Source: Streptomyces cavernicola
GTDB lineage: Bacteria > Actinomycetota > Actinomycetes > Streptomycetales > Streptomycetaceae
NCBI RefSeq assembly: GCF_029968035.1
Contig: NZ_JASCIQ010000008.1
Coordinates: 169,880 to 233,879, forward strand
Direction of reading: 5' to 3'
DNA length: 64,000 nucleotides
Under the pieces are notes generated by a model. It was not told where the DNA came from. It worked only from the letters and a program-made list of their open reading frames with translations, and made no database searches. Shown here piece by piece: positions 26,101-34,581 of this stretch (position 1 is its first letter; the number at the start of each line of letters is the position of its first letter). The position numbers were made by a program, and so were the translations under genes.

Positions 26101-26982
26101 TCAGCGGCCGGCGAGGCCGGTGGCCGCGATGCCCTTGACGAGGTGCTTCTGCAGGGCGATGAGCAGCAGCAGCGTCGGGACGAGCGAGATCACGGACGCG
26201 GCCATCACCAGGTGCCACTGGTTGCTGTTCTGGCCGAAGAACAGGGACAGGCCGAGCGGCACCGTGCCCAGGTCATGGACGTCGTTCACGATGATCAGCG
26301 GCCACAGGAAGCTGTTCCAGTACGAGATGAACGTGAAGACGGCGACCACGCCGAGGGCCGGTTTGGCGATGGGCAGCATCACCGAGCGGAAGGTGCGCAG
26401 CGGCGAGCAGCCGTCGAGGGTCGCGGCCTCCTGGAGTTCGTACGGGATCTGCCGGAAGAACTGCCGCAGCAGGAACGTGCCGAACGCGGTGAACGCCCAC
26501 GGGAAGACGAGCGCCTGGTAGCTGTTCACCCAGCCGAACTCCTGCATGAGGATGAACATCGGTACGACCAGGACTTCTTGAGGAACCATCAGGGTTCCCA
26601 GGAACAGCAGGAACAGGCTCTCGCGGCCCCGCCAGCGCAGGCGCGCGAAGGCGTACGCGCCGAGCGAGGAGGCGGCGAGCACCACGAGGGTGCCGACGAC
26701 GGCGACGAGCAGACCGTTGACGACGAAGCGCTGGAACGGCAGGTAGTCGAAGACGTCCGCGAAGTTCTGCCAGCGCACACTGGAGCCCACGAGGGACGGC
26801 GGGCTGGCGAAGGTCTCGCCCGCCGGTTTGAGCGCGGTGGCCAGGGCATACAGGACCGGCGTCAGGAACAGGAACGTCACCAGGACGAGCAGCACATGCG
26901 ACACGACACGGCGCGGCGTCCACCAACTACCCTGCTGTCTGGCTGAGTTGGCCCGCGCAAGGGTCCGGGAGTCAGTGCTCAT
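26101..26982 (-). CDS. Carbohydrate ABC transporter permease, MalG type
   Basis: 293 aa with six hydrophobic segments. The EAA loop reads YELQEAATLDGCSPLRTFRSVMLPIAKPALG, and FISYWNSFLWPLII is typical of CUT1-family MalG-like permeases. It overlaps the MalF-like gene by 11 bp and is followed by GH29, implying import of oligosaccharides before cytosolic hydrolysis. Confidence 0.93.
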   Translation of the reverse strand: MSTDSRTLARANSARQQGSWWTPRRVVSHVLLVLVTFLFLTPVLYALATALKPAGETFASPPSLVGSSVRWQNFADVFDYLPFQRFVVNGLLVAVVGTLVVLAASSLGAYAFARLRWRGRESLFLLFLGTLMVPQEVLVVPMFILMQEFGWVNSYQALVFPWAFTAFGTFLLRQFFRQIPYELQEAATLDGCSPLRTFRSVMLPIAKPALGVVAVFTFISYWNSFLWPLIIVNDVHDLGTVPLGLSLFFGQNSNQWHLVMAASVISLVPTLLLLIALQKHLVKGIAATGLAGR

Positions 26983-27925
26983 AGTGCACCCACCGCTTCT
27001 GTCCGACGAACTGCACGGCCGTGATCAGCAGGATCACCGCGAAGAGCAGCCAGGCCCCGGCCGCGGCGACGCCCAGGTCACGGGAGATGAAGCCGTTCTC
27101 GTACACGTTCTGCACCATCGTCACGGTGGAGTCGCCGGGGCCGCCCTTGGTGAGGATGTACGTCTGCGTGAAGACCTGCATCGACGTGATCATGGTCATG
27201 GTGGTGACGAAGAAGACGGCGGGCGACATCAACGGCAGCTGTACGCGCAGGAATTTGACCAGGCCGCGGGCCCCGTCGATCTCCGCGGCCTCCAGGACCG
27301 AGGTCGGCAGCGCGTCGATGGCCGCGGAGAACACGATGAGGTTGTAGCCGATGCCCTGCCACACGCTCATCGCGACCACGGCGAACATGGCGGTGTCCGG
27401 GTCGGCGAGGAAGTTCGGCGCGTCGACCCCGAACCAGCTGCCGAGGTAGTGGTCGAAGACGCCGTCGGGCTGGTAGAGGAGCTTCCAGATGACGGCGGAG
27501 ACGACCATCGGCGTGATCGTCGGGATGAAGAAGAGGACCCGGAACACCTGCCGCGCCCGGCAGTTGGCGATCCAGAAGGCGAGGGCGAGCGACAGGACCA
27601 CGTTCAGCGGCAGGAACAGGGCCGTGAACACGAAGGTGTTGCGGACCGACACCAGGAACGTGGGGTCCTCGGCGAGCAGATGGCGGAAGTTGTCGATCCC
27701 GAGGAAGGAGCGCTCCCCGAAGATGGGCCACTCGTGCAGGCTCATCACCACGGCCATGCCCACGGGGAACAGCGTGAACACCGTGAGGCCGATGAGCCCC
27801 GGCGACAGGAACCCGTAGGCGTACCAGCGTTCCCGGCCGCGCGGGCCGCGGCCGCCGGTGCGCTGCTTCACCGGCGGCGCGGACTTGGCGGTGCGGTTCG
27901 GTTCGGTCAGTTCGCTCACGGCCAT
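26972..27925 (-). CDS. Carbohydrate ABC transporter permease, MalF type
   Basis: 317 aa. A Pro/Arg-rich cytoplasmic N-tail is followed by six membrane segments. The EAA loop (VLEAAEIDGARGLVKFLRVQLPLMSP) and FVFTALFLPLNVVLSLALA are CUT1 hallmarks. It pairs with the MalG-like protein encoded next. It starts 2 bp after the binding-protein stop. No ATPase gene is present; a shared MsiK-type ATPase elsewhere in the genome would be expected, as known for Streptomyces sugar importers. Confidence 0.93.
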   Translation of the reverse strand: MAVSELTEPNRTAKSAPPVKQRTGGRGPRGRERWYAYGFLSPGLIGLTVFTLFPVGMAVVMSLHEWPIFGERSFLGIDNFRHLLAEDPTFLVSVRNTFVFTALFLPLNVVLSLALAFWIANCRARQVFRVLFFIPTITPMVVSAVIWKLLYQPDGVFDHYLGSWFGVDAPNFLADPDTAMFAVVAMSVWQGIGYNLIVFSAAIDALPTSVLEAAEIDGARGLVKFLRVQLPLMSPAVFFVTTMTMITSMQVFTQTYILTKGGPGDSTVTMVQNVYENGFISRDLGVAAAGAWLLFAVILLITAVQFVGQKRWVHYEH

Positions 27926-27927
27926 GG

Positions 27928-29223
27928 TCAGCCGGCCGACTTCTGCTGAATGGTCGTCAGGGATTCCTTCGCGCTCTTCGAGCCGGTGTACGCCTCCAAC
28001 AGGTACTGGCTGAACAGGGTGTTGACCTGGTCCCAGTTCTCCGTCCCGACGAACGGCTCACCGCCGGCGAGCCCGTCCATGACGGCCTTCATGCCGAGCT
28101 CGACCGTCTCGGCGCTCTCCGGGTCGCTGCCGTTCTGCTCGGTCAGGAACTTCTCGTACGCGGGCTGCGCGTCGGTGCGGGCCGGGAAGACACGGCCCTG
28201 CTCGGCGAGGGACTGCTGCGCCTCGGGGCCGGTGAGGACGGCGAGGGCCTTGGCGGCCTCGTCCTTGTAGGCGCAGGACTTGGACATGCCGAAGCCCGAG
28301 TTGGCGACATAGGTCTTGGAGCCGTCCGGGCCCGCGGGGATCGGGGCGACCCCGACCTTGAACTTGGCCTCGCCGATGTGCGAGCCGAGGTTCCAGGTGC
28401 CGTCGACGGCCATCGCGGTGTTGCCGTTCACGAACTGCGTCTCGGCCCAGCCGCCGTCGCTCGAACTCGCGGGCACGCTCGCCGACTTGGCCTTGGTGGC
28501 GAGGCCCGCGTACCAGTCGTACGCCTCGACCATCCTCGGGTCGTCGAGCTGCGGCTTGCCGTCCTTCGTGACCGGGCGGGCGCCGTTGTAGGTGAGGGCC
28601 ATGGTCAGCGAGTGCAGGTCGGAGAAGGAGAGGCCGAAGCCCTTCTTGCCTTGCCCGGTCAGGGACTTGGCGGCCTTCTCGAAGTCGGCGACCTTCCAGC
28701 CTGCCTTCGGCTCCGGCACCCCGGCCTTCGCGAAGGCGTCCTTGTTGTAGTAGACGACCATCGCGGCCAGGTCCATCGGCAGGGCGTACGTCTTGCCCTC
28801 GTACTGCAGGGCCTCCGTCGCCGCCGGTTCGAACCCTTCCGTGCCGGCCTTCTTCACATGTGCGTCCAGGGGCTCCATGAGCTCGGCGAAACCCGGCAGG
28901 CGCAGGCTCTGCATGCTCACGAGGCAGGGCTGCTCGCCGCCCGCGGCCTGGGTCTGCAGCTTGGTGAAGTAGTCCTTGAACGGTGCGGTGTTGAGGTCGA
29001 TCCTGATGTTCGGATGCTTCTTGTGGACGAGCGCCGCCAGCTGCTTGAGCTGCTTCTCCTCATCGGCACCGCTGGCCCACATCTGCCAGGTCAGAGTCAC
29101 CGAGCCATCGGAGCTCTTGCTGCCTCCAGCACCTTCACCGGAGGAACTTCCACCGCAGCCCGCGAGTGCGACGAGCGCGGCCGCGGTTCCGATGCTGACC
29201 CGTTGAGCGGCACGCAAACGCAT
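27928..29223 (-). CDS. Sugar-binding lipoprotein of the fucosidase-operon ABC importer
   Basis: 431 aa, ATG at 29223 with AGGAGG at 29231-29236. Lipobox ALAGC near residue 23, then a Gly/Ser linker (GGSSSGEGAGG). The body is a family 1 (CUT1) binding protein: VTLTWQMWASG at the start, LAALVHKKHPNIRIDLNTAPF, YALPMDLAAMVVYYNKDAFAKAGV, and AVDGTWNLGSHIG later. First gene of the six-gene minus operon and divergent from a ROK regulator. The substrate is probably a fucosylated saccharide, given the two fucosidases downstream. Confidence 0.92.
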   Translation of the reverse strand: MRLRAAQRVSIGTAAALVALAGCGGSSSGEGAGGSKSSDGSVTLTWQMWASGADEEKQLKQLAALVHKKHPNIRIDLNTAPFKDYFTKLQTQAAGGEQPCLVSMQSLRLPGFAELMEPLDAHVKKAGTEGFEPAATEALQYEGKTYALPMDLAAMVVYYNKDAFAKAGVPEPKAGWKVADFEKAAKSLTGQGKKGFGLSFSDLHSLTMALTYNGARPVTKDGKPQLDDPRMVEAYDWYAGLATKAKSASVPASSSDGGWAETQFVNGNTAMAVDGTWNLGSHIGEAKFKVGVAPIPAGPDGSKTYVANSGFGMSKSCAYKDEAAKALAVLTGPEAQQSLAEQGRVFPARTDAQPAYEKFLTEQNGSDPESAETVELGMKAVMDGLAGGEPFVGTENWDQVNTLFSQYLLEAYTGSKSAKESLTTIQQKSAG

Positions 29224-29300
29224 GCGCTGACCTCCTAGTTCACCACCGTGCGGTGGGCGGGGAAGGATGGGGGGCGGGGCACTTCCGTCCGGGCCGAACC

Positions 29301-29323
29301 GTTTAATTCGGGCCCGAGTAAAC
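29301..29323. promoter_or_regulatory. Near-palindromic operator candidate for the fucosidase operon
   Basis: GTTTA (29301-29305), TCGGGCCCGA (29308-29317) and TAAAC (29319-29323) form a nearly symmetric 23-bp dyad in the divergent region. A second weaker dyad, GAGGT-N6-ACCTC, lies at 29357-29372. Either could bind the ROK regulator encoded next door. Confidence 0.4.
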
Positions 29324-29433
29324 TGGGACGCTAGAACCAGAGAGGTCGGACGTCAAGAGGTCTAGACACCTCGGCTGAACGGGAGTTGACCCGGCCTGCT
29401 CACCGGCATCACACCGGCATCACGGAGGCTGAG

Positions 29434-30594
29434 ATGACGCGACGCCCGGCCCACGGGGACCTGATCCGCACGGAGATCCTGGCGCTGCTCGGCTCGGCCG
29501 GACCGCTCGGCCGGGCCGAGATCGCGGCCCGCCTCGGGGTGGGCGCGGCGACGGTCACCGAGCACACCCGGCGGCTGATCGGCGCGGGCTTCCTGCGCGA
29601 GCTGGCCCCGCACGCCTCGGGCGCCGGACGCCCGCGCGTGCCCCTGGAGTTGGTGTCGGACGCCGCGCATGTGCTCGGCATCCGGGTCGCCGTCGACCAC
29701 CTGGTGGGGACCGTGGTGCGGCTCGACGGGCGGATCGTGGACGAGTTCCGACTCCCGGAGCGCGTCGCCCAGTCCCCCGTACGCCTCCTCACCAAGGTCG
29801 TACGGGCGGAGATCGACGCGCGCCGCGACACCACCCCCGTCCGGGGCGTCGGCGTCGCGGTGCCCGGCATGGCCGATCCGGAGTCCGGGGTCGTGCGCCT
29901 CTCCGGAATCATGGACTGGCACGGACTGCCGCTCGGCGCGGAGTTGGCGCGCGCCCTTCCGGTGCCGGTGCTCGTCGACAACGACCTGCGCGCCAGCACG
30001 ACGGCGGAGCTGCTCTTCGGCATGGGGCGCGAGCACGACGACTTCCTCGTCCTCGGCATCGGGGACGGCCTCGGCATGGGCGTCGTCCTGGAGCGGAGGG
30101 TGCAGCGCGGCGCCGACGGCTCGTCCGGCGAGTTCGGGCATTTGCCCGTCGACCCGGAGGGGCCCGACTGCACGTGCGGCAACCGGGGTTGTCTGCAGAC
30201 CCTGGTCGGCCAGTCGGCGCTGCTCGACCGGGCCCGCCGCGCCGGCGTCCGGCTCGCCCCGGACGCCGGGCCGGCCGCCCTGGTGGCCGCCGCCGAGCGC
30301 GGCGAGCCCGCGGTGCTCCGACTCCTCTCCGAGGCAGGGACGCTGCTCGGGCGCTGTGTGGCCGGGGTGGTGAACGTCCTCGCGGTGAAGGCGGTCAAGG
30401 TCATCGGCGAAAGCCATGTGCTCTGGCCCTACTTGGGGCCGTCCTTCACCGCGTCGGCGCGCGCCGGGGTGATCGAGCCGCTCAAGGACCTGTCGGTCAC
30501 CGTCTCCCCCTGGCGCGACACCGAGCACGCCCGCGGCGCGGCCTGCCTGCTCCTCGCACGGAGCGGGGCGATCACGCGGCCGTCGGCACGCTGA
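29434..30594 (+). CDS. ROK-family transcriptional regulator
   Basis: 386 aa from the ATG at 29434, with GGAGG just upstream. A farther in-frame start at 29386 has no such site. The winged HTH (about 5-75) contains RAEIAARLGVGAATVTEHTRRL. The ROK domain has PVRGVGVAVPGM, LVDNDLRASTTAEL, GEFGHLPV and the zinc motif CTCGNRGCLQ. The DxGGT phosphate loop is absent (it reads LGIRVAVDHLVG), so kinase activity is not expected. Divergent from the importer/fucosidase operon, which it most likely represses until the sugar is present. Confidence 0.88.
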   Translation: MTRRPAHGDLIRTEILALLGSAGPLGRAEIAARLGVGAATVTEHTRRLIGAGFLRELAPHASGAGRPRVPLELVSDAAHVLGIRVAVDHLVGTVVRLDGRIVDEFRLPERVAQSPVRLLTKVVRAEIDARRDTTPVRGVGVAVPGMADPESGVVRLSGIMDWHGLPLGAELARALPVPVLVDNDLRASTTAELLFGMGREHDDFLVLGIGDGLGMGVVLERRVQRGADGSSGEFGHLPVDPEGPDCTCGNRGCLQTLVGQSALLDRARRAGVRLAPDAGPAALVAAAERGEPAVLRLLSEAGTLLGRCVAGVVNVLAVKAVKVIGESHVLWPYLGPSFTASARAGVIEPLKDLSVTVSPWRDTEHARGAACLLLARSGAITRPSAR

Positions 30595-31090
30595 CTCCCT
30601 CGCTCCCGCGCACCGCTGACCGCTCTGTCCCGCCCCACACAACTGAGGCATGAACAGTCGGCCTATCAGCCCCTGTGTCCGCTTCGGACCCGATAGCGCA
30701 CGCCTTCAGTGAACCTGCACATCGAATGTGCACTGCGGTCACGCTATTCGGTCCCGGTTACCGCGCGAACGTTTCGGGTTACCCCTGGAATTTCTGTGCA
30801 TGGGCCACATGAAGTGCCTGTCGACGGGGCGATGTCCGATTTGTTGGAGGGAGTCGCTCCGCGCCCCTCATTTCCCCCTGTGAATGTTGTGAAGGAGCTG
30901 CTCCCACGTCGTGAAACTGCCTGCACGCAGCGGTGATTGGATGTTGCAACCGTGCCGGAACGTCGGTTCGACGATTGGATGCGTGCGCGGCGCGCGTGCT
31001 TTGATCCTGGCTCCCGGCGGAATTCGCAACGCTGGTTCCGCGGGGCTGGAAACACCTTTTGCAACATTGATGAGAAGGGCAGTTCACACC
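30595..31090. other. Upstream region of the bacteriocin-type precursor gene
   Basis: About 500 bp without a supported gene and visibly less GC-rich than its surroundings. It holds a perfect 17-bp dyad at 30716-30732. AGAAGG at 31073-31078 is the likely ribosome site for the precursor. No confident -10/-35 could be assigned. Confidence 0.5.
30716..30732. promoter_or_regulatory. Perfect dyad TGCACAT-N3-ATGTGCA
   Basis: 7-bp perfect arms (30716-30722 and 30726-30732) around CGA, 359 bp upstream of the precursor start. An operator candidate for a dimeric regulator. Confidence 0.4.
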
Positions 31091-31318
31091 ATGAACAACA
31101 CCCCCCAGGTCGAGACCGCTGAGATCGCCGACGCCGACCTCGACAACATCGCCGCCGGCCTGTCCGCCGCCTCGGTCGGCACCGTCCTGAACACCGTCGA
31201 CTCGGTCGCCCCGGTGTCCTCCACCGTCGGCACCGTCGTCGGCACCGTCGAGGCCACCACCGGCCTCAACACGGCCCCGCTCCAGGGCCTGGCCACCAGC
31301 ACCGTCGCTGGTCTCTGA
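31091..31318 (+). CDS. Bacteriocin/RiPP-like precursor peptide with double-glycine-type leader
   Basis: 75 aa. The leader region ends EIADADLDNIAAG (residues 11-23), which resembles the conserved leader of class II bacteriocins and type A2 lanthipeptide precursors cut by C39 peptidases after Gly-Gly, Gly-Ala or Ala-Gly. Cleavage after A22-G23 would leave a 52-residue core. The core is Val/Thr/Ser/Gly-rich and quasi-repetitive (several GTV, NTV, STV units). It has no Cys, Trp, Phe, Tyr, Lys or Arg, so it cannot form lanthionines or disulfides. A 16-bp hairpin follows, then the C39/HlyD export genes. Export by that machinery is a strong inference; antimicrobial activity is untested. Confidence 0.75.
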   Translation: MNNTPQVETAEIADADLDNIAAGLSAASVGTVLNTVDSVAPVSSTVGTVVGTVEATTGLNTAPLQGLATSTVAGL

Positions 31319-31346
31319 GTCTCGCGCTCATTGAGACACCAGTGAT

Positions 31347-31383
31347 CCGTGGGCCCCGGAACATCCAGTTCCGGGGCCCACGG
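31347..31383 (+). terminator. Strong hairpin between precursor and exporter genes
   Basis: A perfect 16-bp stem (31347-31362 with 31368-31383) with a 5-nt loop, lying 28 bp after the precursor stop and 111 bp before the HlyD-type gene. It likely stops or attenuates transcription so that precursor mRNA exceeds exporter mRNA. Confidence 0.7.
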
Positions 31384-31494
31384 ACGCGACGGGACCGGCC
31401 CATGGCACAGTGGCGGCAGCCCCGAACCCCGGCACCGTCACGACCGGTGCCGTCCCGACCGGACCCGCCACCGGCACAGTAAGGAAAGCGTCCC

Positions 31495-32301
31495 GTGCAG
31501 TTCCGCCAACAGGCCCTGTCCAAGCTGCAGTCGCCCGAGGAACTCGACGTACCGGTGCGCTACGCCCGTCCCCAGGGCCTGCTCGTCCTCGCCGTCACCC
31601 TCGTCGTGATGGCCGCCGCGAGCGTCTGGGCCGTCACCGGCACGGTCCCCTCCACACTTCGCGCCCCCGGCATCCTCACGCACGGCCAGGGCAGCTACGT
31701 CCTGCAGAGCCCCGTCACCGGCCAGGTCACCCGCGTCCTCGCCGAGGAGGGCCAACGCCTCACCGCGGGCGCTCCCGTGCTCAACGTCCGTACGCAGCAA
31801 GGCGACAGGGTGGTCCGCGCGATCGCCGCCGGCCGGGTCAACACGCTCGTCGCCCGCATCGGCACCGTCGTCACCACCGGCGCGGACGTCGCGACCCTGG
31901 AGCGCGTGGCCGGCGCCGACGACCCGCTCCTCGCCACGCTCTACGTACCCGCCGAGAGCGCGGCCACCGTCCCCGCCGGCGCCTCCGTCGACCTGACCGT
32001 CCCGTCCGTGCCCACCGAGGAGTACGGGACGCTGCGCGGCCGCGTCCAGGCCGTCGGACGCTCGGCGCAGAGCCTGCAGAAGATCGCCGGGTTCCTCGGC
32101 GACAAGGAGCTCGCCGGGCAGTTCACCAAGGGCGGGCCGCCCGTGGCCGTCCTCGTCCGCCTCGACAAGTCGCCCCGGTCCAAGTCCGGTTACGCCTGGT
32201 CAAAGGCCGACGGGCCACCGTTCGCGCTCGACTCCATGACCCCGGCCACCGGCGCCCTGCACCTCGCCGAGCAGCGCCCGATCGATTGGCTGCTTCCGTG
32301 A
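31495..32301 (+). CDS. HlyD-type NHLM bacteriocin secretion protein
   Basis: 268 aa from the GTG at 31495, with AAGGAAAG at 31481-31488. One membrane segment near residues 30-50 (GLLVLAVTLVVMAAASVWAV) anchors a periplasmic-adaptor-like body: QSPVTGQVTRVLAEEGQRLTAGAPVL (biotinyl-lipoyl-like hairpin) and LYVPAESAATVPAGASVDLTV. This is the layout of NHLM/NHLP bacteriocin-system HlyD proteins. It should bridge the exporter to the outside of the membrane. The stop overlaps the C39-ABC gene start by 4 bp (GTGA). Confidence 0.85.
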   Translation: MQFRQQALSKLQSPEELDVPVRYARPQGLLVLAVTLVVMAAASVWAVTGTVPSTLRAPGILTHGQGSYVLQSPVTGQVTRVLAEEGQRLTAGAPVLNVRTQQGDRVVRAIAAGRVNTLVARIGTVVTTGADVATLERVAGADDPLLATLYVPAESAATVPAGASVDLTVPSVPTEEYGTLRGRVQAVGRSAQSLQKIAGFLGDKELAGQFTKGGPPVAVLVRLDKSPRSKSGYAWSKADGPPFALDSMTPATGALHLAEQRPIDWLLP

Positions 32302-34580
32302 CCGCACCGCACCCCTCCCCGGAGCATCAGCAGCAACTGCCGCCCCCCGGCGGCCGGCGCAGGCACCGCCCCGAACCGCCCAAGGGCGGCCGCCGCCGCG
32401 CGGCCCCGCCCCCGCCGAAGGGCAAGCGGCAGAAGACGGTCCGCACCCCCACCATCCTGCAGATGGAGGCGGTGGAGTGCGGGGCCGCCGCCCTCGCGAT
32501 GGTCCTCGCCCACCACGGGCGGCACGTCCCGCTCGAAGAGCTCCGCATCGCCTGCGGCGTCTCCCGCGACGGCTCGCGCGCCAGCAACGTCCTGAAGGCG
32601 GCCCGCAGTTACGGCCTGACCGCCAAGGGCATGCAGATGGAGCCGGCCGCGCTCGCCGAGGTCGAGGCGCCCGCGATCCTCTTCTGGGAGTTCAACCACT
32701 ACGTCGTGTACGACGGCACGGGCCGCCGCCTCGGCCGCCGCGGCGTCTACATCAACGACCCGGATAAGGGCCGCCGCTTCGTGCCCGCGGAGGACTTCGA
32801 CACCAGCTTCACCGGCGTCGCCCTGGTCCTCTCCCCCGGCCCGGACTTCCGGCCCGGCGGCCGCAGGCCCGGCGTCATGAAGGCGCTGCCCGCACGCCTG
32901 CGCGGCACCACCGGCACGATGCTCGCCGCGCTCCTCGCCAGCCTGCTGCTCGTCGCGGTCGGCGCGGCCCTGCCCGCGCTCAGCCGCACGTACATCGACC
33001 TGTTCCTGATCGAGCATCAAACCTCCTTGCTGGGCGCGCTGTTCGCGTCGATGGGCGCGATGGTGGCGCTCACCGTGGTCCTCACCTGGCTGCAACAGGC
33101 CAACCTGCTGCGCGGCCGCATCATCTCCTCCACCCTCGGCAGCGCCCGCTTCCTGCGCCATCTGCTACGGCTGCCCGTCACGTTCTACGCCCAGCGCAGC
33201 CCCGCCGACCTGGTGCAGCGCCTGGCCTCCAACGACGCGGTCGCCGAGACCCTGGCCCGCGACCTCACGGCCACCGCGGTCGACGGCATCGTGGTCCTCC
33301 TCTACGCGGCCCTGCTGTGGACGTACGACCCGCAGCTCACCCTCGTCGGCGTCGGCATCGCGCTGCTCAACATCGTGGCGATGCGCATCGTCATCCGGAT
33401 GCGGGCCACGGGCACCCAGAAGCTCCGCGCCGACTCCGCGAAGCTCACCAACACCTCGTACACCGGCCTGCAGTTGATCGAGACGATGAAGGCCACCGGC
33501 GGCGAGAACGGCTACTTCCGGCGGTGGGCCGGGCAGCACGCCACCACCCTGGAGGAGCAGCAGCGGCTCGGGGTGCCGAGCGCGTGGCTCGGGGTCGTCG
33601 CGCCGACGCTCGCGGCCCTCAACAGCGCGCTGATCCTGTGGATCGGCGGTCTGCGCGCGGTCGAGGGGCATCTGTCGATCGGTCTGCTCGTCGCGTTCCA
33701 GGCGCTCGTGACCCGCTTCACCGCGCCGATCACCCGGCTCAACGGCGTCGCGGGCCGCATCCAGGACTTCGCCGCGGACGTGGCCCGCCTAAAGGACGTC
33801 GAGAACTTCCCCGTGGACGCGGTCTACTCGCGCCCCGAACCGGCCGCCAGCACGCGCCGCCTCAAGGGCCATGTCGCGCTCGAGGACATCACCTTCGGCT
33901 ACTCCCCGCTCGACAAGCCGCTGTTGACCGGCTTCTCGCTCACGGTCGGACCCGGCCAGCAGGTGGCGCTCGTCGGCGGCTCGGGCAGCGGCAAGTCGAC
34001 GGTCTCCCGGCTGATATCGGGCCTGTACGCCCCGTGGGAGGGCACGATCCGCATCGACGGGCAGCGCCTGGAGGACATCCCGCGCGGCGCGCTCTCGGCC
34101 TCCGTCTCCTTCGTCGACCAGGACGTGTTCCTCTTCGAGGGCACGGTCCGCGACAACGTGGCCCTGTGGGACCCGTCCATCCCCGACGACGCCGTGGTCG
34201 CCGCCCTCAAGGACGCCTGCCTGTACGAGATCGTGGCGCGCAGGCCTGGCGGCATCCACGGCCGGGTCGAGCAGGACGGCCGGAACTTCTCCGGCGGGCA
34301 GCGGCAGCGCCTGGAGATCGCGCGGGCCCTGGTGCGCCGCCCGAGCATCCTCGTACTCGACGAGGTGACCAGCGCCCTGGACGCCGAGACCGAGCAGACC
34401 GTCATCGACAATCTCCGCCGCCGCGGCTGCGCCTGCGTCGTCATCGCCCACCGGCTGAGCACGGTCCGCGACAGCGACGAGATCGTGGTGCTCGACCACG
34501 GGCAGATCGTGGAGCGCGGCCGGCACGAGCAGCTGGTCGCCGCGGGCGGCGCCTACGCCGACCTGGTCAAGGAGCACTGA
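32298..34580 (+). CDS. C39 peptidase/permease/ATPase bacteriocin exporter (NHLP family)
   Basis: 760 aa from the GTG at 32298. A basic Pro-rich tail (about 1-47) precedes a C39 peptidase domain with Gln55, catalytic Cys61 (AVECGAAALAM), His134 (NHYVVYDG) and Asp154 (INDPDKG). Then come an exporter membrane domain and an ATPase with Walker A GGSGSGKST, signature FSGGQRQRLEIARAL and Walker B ILVLDE. Such proteins cut double-glycine leaders and export the core in one step. All catalytic residues are present, so it should be active. It clearly pairs with the precursor at 31091. Confidence 0.93.
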   Translation: MTAPHPSPEHQQQLPPPGGRRRHRPEPPKGGRRRAAPPPPKGKRQKTVRTPTILQMEAVECGAAALAMVLAHHGRHVPLEELRIACGVSRDGSRASNVLKAARSYGLTAKGMQMEPAALAEVEAPAILFWEFNHYVVYDGTGRRLGRRGVYINDPDKGRRFVPAEDFDTSFTGVALVLSPGPDFRPGGRRPGVMKALPARLRGTTGTMLAALLASLLLVAVGAALPALSRTYIDLFLIEHQTSLLGALFASMGAMVALTVVLTWLQQANLLRGRIISSTLGSARFLRHLLRLPVTFYAQRSPADLVQRLASNDAVAETLARDLTATAVDGIVVLLYAALLWTYDPQLTLVGVGIALLNIVAMRIVIRMRATGTQKLRADSAKLTNTSYTGLQLIETMKATGGENGYFRRWAGQHATTLEEQQRLGVPSAWLGVVAPTLAALNSALILWIGGLRAVEGHLSIGLLVAFQALVTRFTAPITRLNGVAGRIQDFAADVARLKDVENFPVDAVYSRPEPAASTRRLKGHVALEDITFGYSPLDKPLLTGFSLTVGPGQQVALVGGSGSGKSTVSRLISGLYAPWEGTIRIDGQRLEDIPRGALSASVSFVDQDVFLFEGTVRDNVALWDPSIPDDAVVAALKDACLYEIVARRPGGIHGRVEQDGRNFSGGQRQRLEIARALVRRPSILVLDEVTSALDAETEQTVIDNLRRRGCACVVIAHRLSTVRDSDEIVVLDHGQIVERGRHEQLVAAGGAYADLVKEH

Positions 34581-34581
34581 G

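Noticed and set aside
23687..26218. 843-codon minus ORF containing asparaginase
   Set aside because: The part above 24682 overlaps the second fucosidase in another frame and is Arg/Pro/Ala-rich; only 23687-24682 is coding.
31410..32297. Upstream 300 codons of the C39-ABC reading frame
   Set aside because: Lies in a shifted frame across the HlyD gene and is Arg/Pro-rich; the exporter starts at the GTG at 32298.
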